This document shows positions 61,438 through 64,000 of a stretch of DNA of 64,000 nt, piece by piece; within the stretch, counting starts at the first letter, position 1; every line of letters starts with the position of its first letter. Source of the DNA: an uncultured Clostridia bacterium. GTDB lineage: Bacteria > Bacillota > Clostridia > Oscillospirales > Ruminococcaceae. The notes under the pieces were generated by a model. That model ran no database searches. It worked only from the letters and a program-made list of their open reading frames with translations, and was not told where the DNA came from. Position numbers and translations under genes: made by a program. The DNA lies in contig CALXAM010000007.1 in assembly GCA_944386285.1 (NCBI GenBank), positions 1 through 64,000 on the forward strand, written 5' to 3'.

Positions 61438-64000
61438 ATGGAGTTGATTAACAACACTAGCAAAACATTGAGAGATGATTTAGCTATTGAGATACATAAA
61501 GGCAGTAAGCTGTCTATTGCAGCAGCTTGTTTCTCGATTTATGCCTTTCAGGAACTGAAAAAAGAATTAAAAGGAATCGAGGAACTTAGATTTATTTTTA
61601 CATCTCCTACATTTACAACGGAAAAGGCTAAGAAAGAAAAACGAGAGTTCTATATTCCTCGCTTAAATCGTGAACGCAGCTTGTACGGAACAGAATTTGA
61701 GGTAAAGCTGCGAAATGAACTGACTCAAAAAGCCATTGCTAAAGAATGTGCCCAGTGGATAAAGGAAAAGGTTACTTTCAAGTCCAACACCACCGGCGAT
61801 AATATGATGGGATTTATCAACCTTGATGATAAGAACTATATGCCGGTAAACGGATTTACGACGGTTGACCTCGGCTGTGAGCGTGGCAATAACGCCTATA
61901 ATATGGTTCAAAAAACAGAAGCTCCGGTTTCAACTGCATATCTTGAACTGTTTGATAGCTTATGGAACGACAATACAAAATTACAGGTTGTAACCGATGA
62001 GGTAATAGATAGCATTACAGCAGCATATCAGGAAAACTCTCCTGACTTCATTTACTTTGTGACGCTCTATAACATTTTCAATGAGTTTTTGGAAGATATA
62101 TCTGAGGATGTTCTCCCTAACGAAGCAACCGGATTTAAGAACAGCAAGATTTGGAGTATGCTTTATAATTTCCAAAAAGATGCTGTTCTTGCAATTATCA
62201 ATAAACTTGAAAAGTTTAATGGATGTATTCTGGCAGACAGTGTAGGTCTTGGTAAAACTTTCACTGCTCTTGCAGTTATTAAATACTATGAAAACAGGAA
62301 TAAATCCGTTTTGGTTTTATGTCCTAAAAAACTGACCAACAACTGGAATACATATAAAGACAACTATGTAAATAACCCTATTGCGTCTGATAGACTCCGC
62401 TATGATGTTTTGTATCATACTGACCTGAACCGTACACACGGTAAATCAAACGGACTTGATTTAGATAGATTGAATTGGAGTGCCTACGACCTTGTTGTAA
62501 TTGATGAGTCCCATAATTTTCGTAATGGAGGAAAGCTCAGCGGTGAAGAAAATGAAAAGGAAAACCGCTATCTGAGATTGCTAAACAGGGTTATCCGAAA
62601 AGGTGTTAAGACAAAGGTGCTTATGCTGTCAGCAACGCCGGTTAATAACAGATTTAATGACCTTAAAAATCAACTTGCACTTGCTTATGAAGGCAATACT
62701 GACTACATAGACGAAAAACTGAATACAACTCGTTCGATTGATGAGATTTTTAAAAGCGCTCAGAGAGCTTTCAACACTTGGAGTAAATGGGAACCGCAGG
62801 ATAGGACTACCGAAAACCTGCTAAAAATGCTTGACTTCGATTTCTTTGAAGTGCTGGATAGTGTTACGATTGCACGCTCGAGAAAACATATTCAGAAATA
62901 CTACGATACAACCGATATTGGTACATTCCCTACAAGGCTCAAGCCTATTTCTTTAAGACCTCAGCTTACTGACCTAAAAGAAGCAATAAACTACAACGAG
63001 ATTTTTGAGCAGCTTATGCTGTTATCACTGACAATTTACACGCCGACGCACTATATTCTGCCGAGCAAAATGGAAAAGTATGCGGAGCTGTACGAAGATA
63101 ACAAAGTCAATATCGGTTTTACACAGGCAAATCGTGAGCAAGGTATTCGACGATTGACTGCTATCAACCTAATGAAACGTATGGAAAGCTCAGTATATTC
63201 ATTTAATCTTACCTTAAAGCGAATTAAAGAATTGATTGAGAACACAATCCATACCATAGACACTTATGATCGTTCCTCAGCAGTCAAACTTGAACTTACC
63301 GATATATCTGATATTGACGAGTATGACAGTGATGATCAGAACGGTGATGAACTGTTTACTTTCGGCAGAAAGGTTAAAATAGATCTTGCGGATATGGATT
63401 ATAAGTCGTGGAGAGACAGCCTTACAAAAGACGCAGAGGTTTTAGAACTTCTGACCTTGATGGTTGGAGATATTACACCGGAACACGATTCTAAGCTGCA
63501 AGAGTTATTCAGGGTAATTCGTAATAAGTTAGAACATCCGATTAACACTGGAAACAAGAAGATTATTATATTTACTGCTTTTGCGGATACTGCCGGATAT
63601 TTATATGACAATGTAAGCCGTTATGTAAAAGAAAACTTTGGCTTAAATACAGCAATGGTATCCGGTACGGTAGAGGGTAAAACTACTGTGCCAAAGCTCA
63701 GAAATGACTTAAATACTGTTCTGACCTGCTTCTCCCCTATTTCAAAGGACAAGCAGCTGCTTATGCCCAATGACAATACAGAGATTGATTTCTTGATTGC
63801 TACCGACTGTATTTCCGAAGGTCAGAACTTGCAGGACTGTGACTATTTGATCAACTATGACATACATTGGAACCCTGTACGTATCATACAGCGTTTCGGA
63901 CGAATCGACCGTATCGGTAGTAAAAATGCGTACATCCAGCTTGTAAACTTTTGGCCGGATGTTACGCTTGATGAGTATATCGACTTAAAGGCAAAGGTTG
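61438..64000 (+). CDS. SNF2-type helicase, C-terminus beyond the window
   Basis: Open frame of about 854 codons without a stop, cut by the right edge. Start ATG 61438 lies seven bases after AGGAG (another ATG is six bases earlier). Residues 1-150 may be a phospholipase D-like domain (IEIHKGSKLSIAAACFSIYAF), but no HKD motif is seen. The helicase has DSVGLGKTF, IDESHNFRN, LSATPVNN and QRFGRIDRIG (motif VI near 63900). Such PLD-like/SNF2 proteins belong to restriction-like and DISARM-like defence cassettes, with a methylase and nuclease following. Those would lie outside the window. Confidence 0.85.
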   Translation, partial: MELINNTSKTLRDDLAIEIHKGSKLSIAAACFSIYAFQELKKELKGIEELRFIFTSPTFTTEKAKKEKREFYIPRLNRERSLYGTEFEVKLRNELTQKAIAKECAQWIKEKVTFKSNTTGDNMMGFINLDDKNYMPVNGFTTVDLGCERGNNAYNMVQKTEAPVSTAYLELFDSLWNDNTKLQVVTDEVIDSITAAYQENSPDFIYFVTLYNIFNEFLEDISEDVLPNEATGFKNSKIWSMLYNFQKDAVLAIINKLEKFNGCILADSVGLGKTFTALAVIKYYENRNKSVLVLCPKKLTNNWNTYKDNYVNNPIASDRLRYDVLYHTDLNRTHGKSNGLDLDRLNWSAYDLVVIDESHNFRNGGKLSGEENEKENRYLRLLNRVIRKGVKTKVLMLSATPVNNRFNDLKNQLALAYEGNTDYIDEKLNTTRSIDEIFKSAQRAFNTWSKWEPQDRTTENLLKMLDFDFFEVLDSVTIARSRKHIQKYYDTTDIGTFPTRLKPISLRPQLTDLKEAINYNEIFEQLMLLSLTIYTPTHYILPSKMEKYAELYEDNKVNIGFTQANREQGIRRLTAINLMKRMESSVYSFNLTLKRIKELIENTIHTIDTYDRSSAVKLELTDISDIDEYDSDDQNGDELFTFGRKVKIDLADMDYKSWRDSLTKDAEVLELLTLMVGDITPEHDSKLQELFRVIRNKLEHPINTGNKKIIIFTAFADTAGYLYDNVSRYVKENFGLNTAMVSGTVEGKTTVPKLRNDLNTVLTCFSPISKDKQLLMPNDNTEIDFLIATDCISEGQNLQDCDYLINYDIHWNPVRIIQRFGRIDRIGSKNAYIQLVNFWPDVTLDEYIDLKAKV

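Larger units (their letters stand above)
23184..64000 (+). mobile_element. Integrative and conjugative element (Tn1549/CTn type), left part
   Basis: More than 40 kb of contiguous mobile-element genes: ParAB, DUF3848, YodL-DUF3846, primase-like protein, MobC, relaxase, PcfB, VirD4, VirB6-, PrgI- and VirB4-like proteins, CHAP hydrolase, SrtB sortase and adhesin, nearly all on the plus strand. This gene set and order are those of Tn1549-like elements and C. difficile CTns. No integrase or right end is seen, so the element continues past 64,000. Cargo in this part: a 237-residue unknown protein, an MT-A70 methyltransferase and a helicase-containing cassette. Confidence 0.9.

Noticed and set aside
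23184-64000. Antibiotic resistance genes such as vanB or tet expected on Tn1549-like elements
   Set aside because: I read all cargo positions and saw none in this part of the element. They may lie beyond the window.

Overview
The window comes from a low-to-mid GC Firmicute of the class Clostridia. Supporting signs are a T-box leader before alaS, strong Shine-Dalgarno sites almost everywhere, canonical sigma-A promoters with 17-base spacers, an archaeal-type prolyl-tRNA synthetase and LytTR/DUF3021 regulators. An oscillospiral gut commensal is plausible, but I cannot place it more precisely from sequence alone.

Bases 1 to about 23,183 are ordinary chromosome. In order: gdhA (minus); a Nudix hydrolase; a plus-strand run of T-box, alaS, HIT protein, comEC, holA, rnmV, an MBOAT acyltransferase and its DHHW partner; a GH27 alpha-galactosidase with a 64-residue zinc-ribbon protein; a minus-strand ECF sigma / anti-sigma / YfjL-like operon; proS (minus); a LytTR regulator with a DUF3021 membrane protein; a minus-strand trio of class B PBP, polysaccharide deacetylase and TnpV-like protein; and guaA.

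From the stop codon of guaA to the right edge lies the left part of an integrative and conjugative element (ICE) of the Tn1549 / C. difficile CTn type. The 3' end of guaA is a known island site, so attL most likely sits there. Neither the integrase nor the right end is in the window. Layout: possible integrase arm sites and a 59-residue protein; a roughly 370-base highly structured non-coding stretch; parA-parB; a lipoprotein; a 1420-residue thioester/Cna-B adhesin with a TPKTGD sorting signal; small accessory proteins; a 2901-residue ArdC-like/methylase/helicase protein with an out-of-frame tnpV gene inside it; an AT-rich cargo gene; DUF3848, primase-like and YodL-DUF3846 proteins; a candidate oriT, MobC and an HxHxH relaxase; PcfB, a coiled-coil protein and an ArdC-like protein; then the type IV secretion module: VirD4 coupling ATPase, pilin-like protein, inserted MT-A70 methyltransferase, VirB6-like, Cys-rich mini-protein, PrgI, VirB4, class B sortase, Cys-rich VLP protein and CHAP hydrolase.

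The last 4.3 kb holds a divergent XRE repressor / SLOG protein pair around an operator-containing promoter, a Spo0A-C-like protein, a second small XRE regulator and the first ~854 codons of an SNF2-type helicase that runs off the edge and probably opens a defence or restriction cassette.

As a system, the relaxase, MobC and oriT would make the transfer strand. PcfB and the coupling protein would deliver it to the VirB4/VirB6/PrgI channel, and the CHAP enzyme would open peptidoglycan. The sortase would anchor the adhesin for cell contact. ParAB, the ArdC-like proteins, the methyltransferases and the edge helicase would serve maintenance and host or phage conflict. I saw no antibiotic resistance gene, tRNA, rRNA or CRISPR array.
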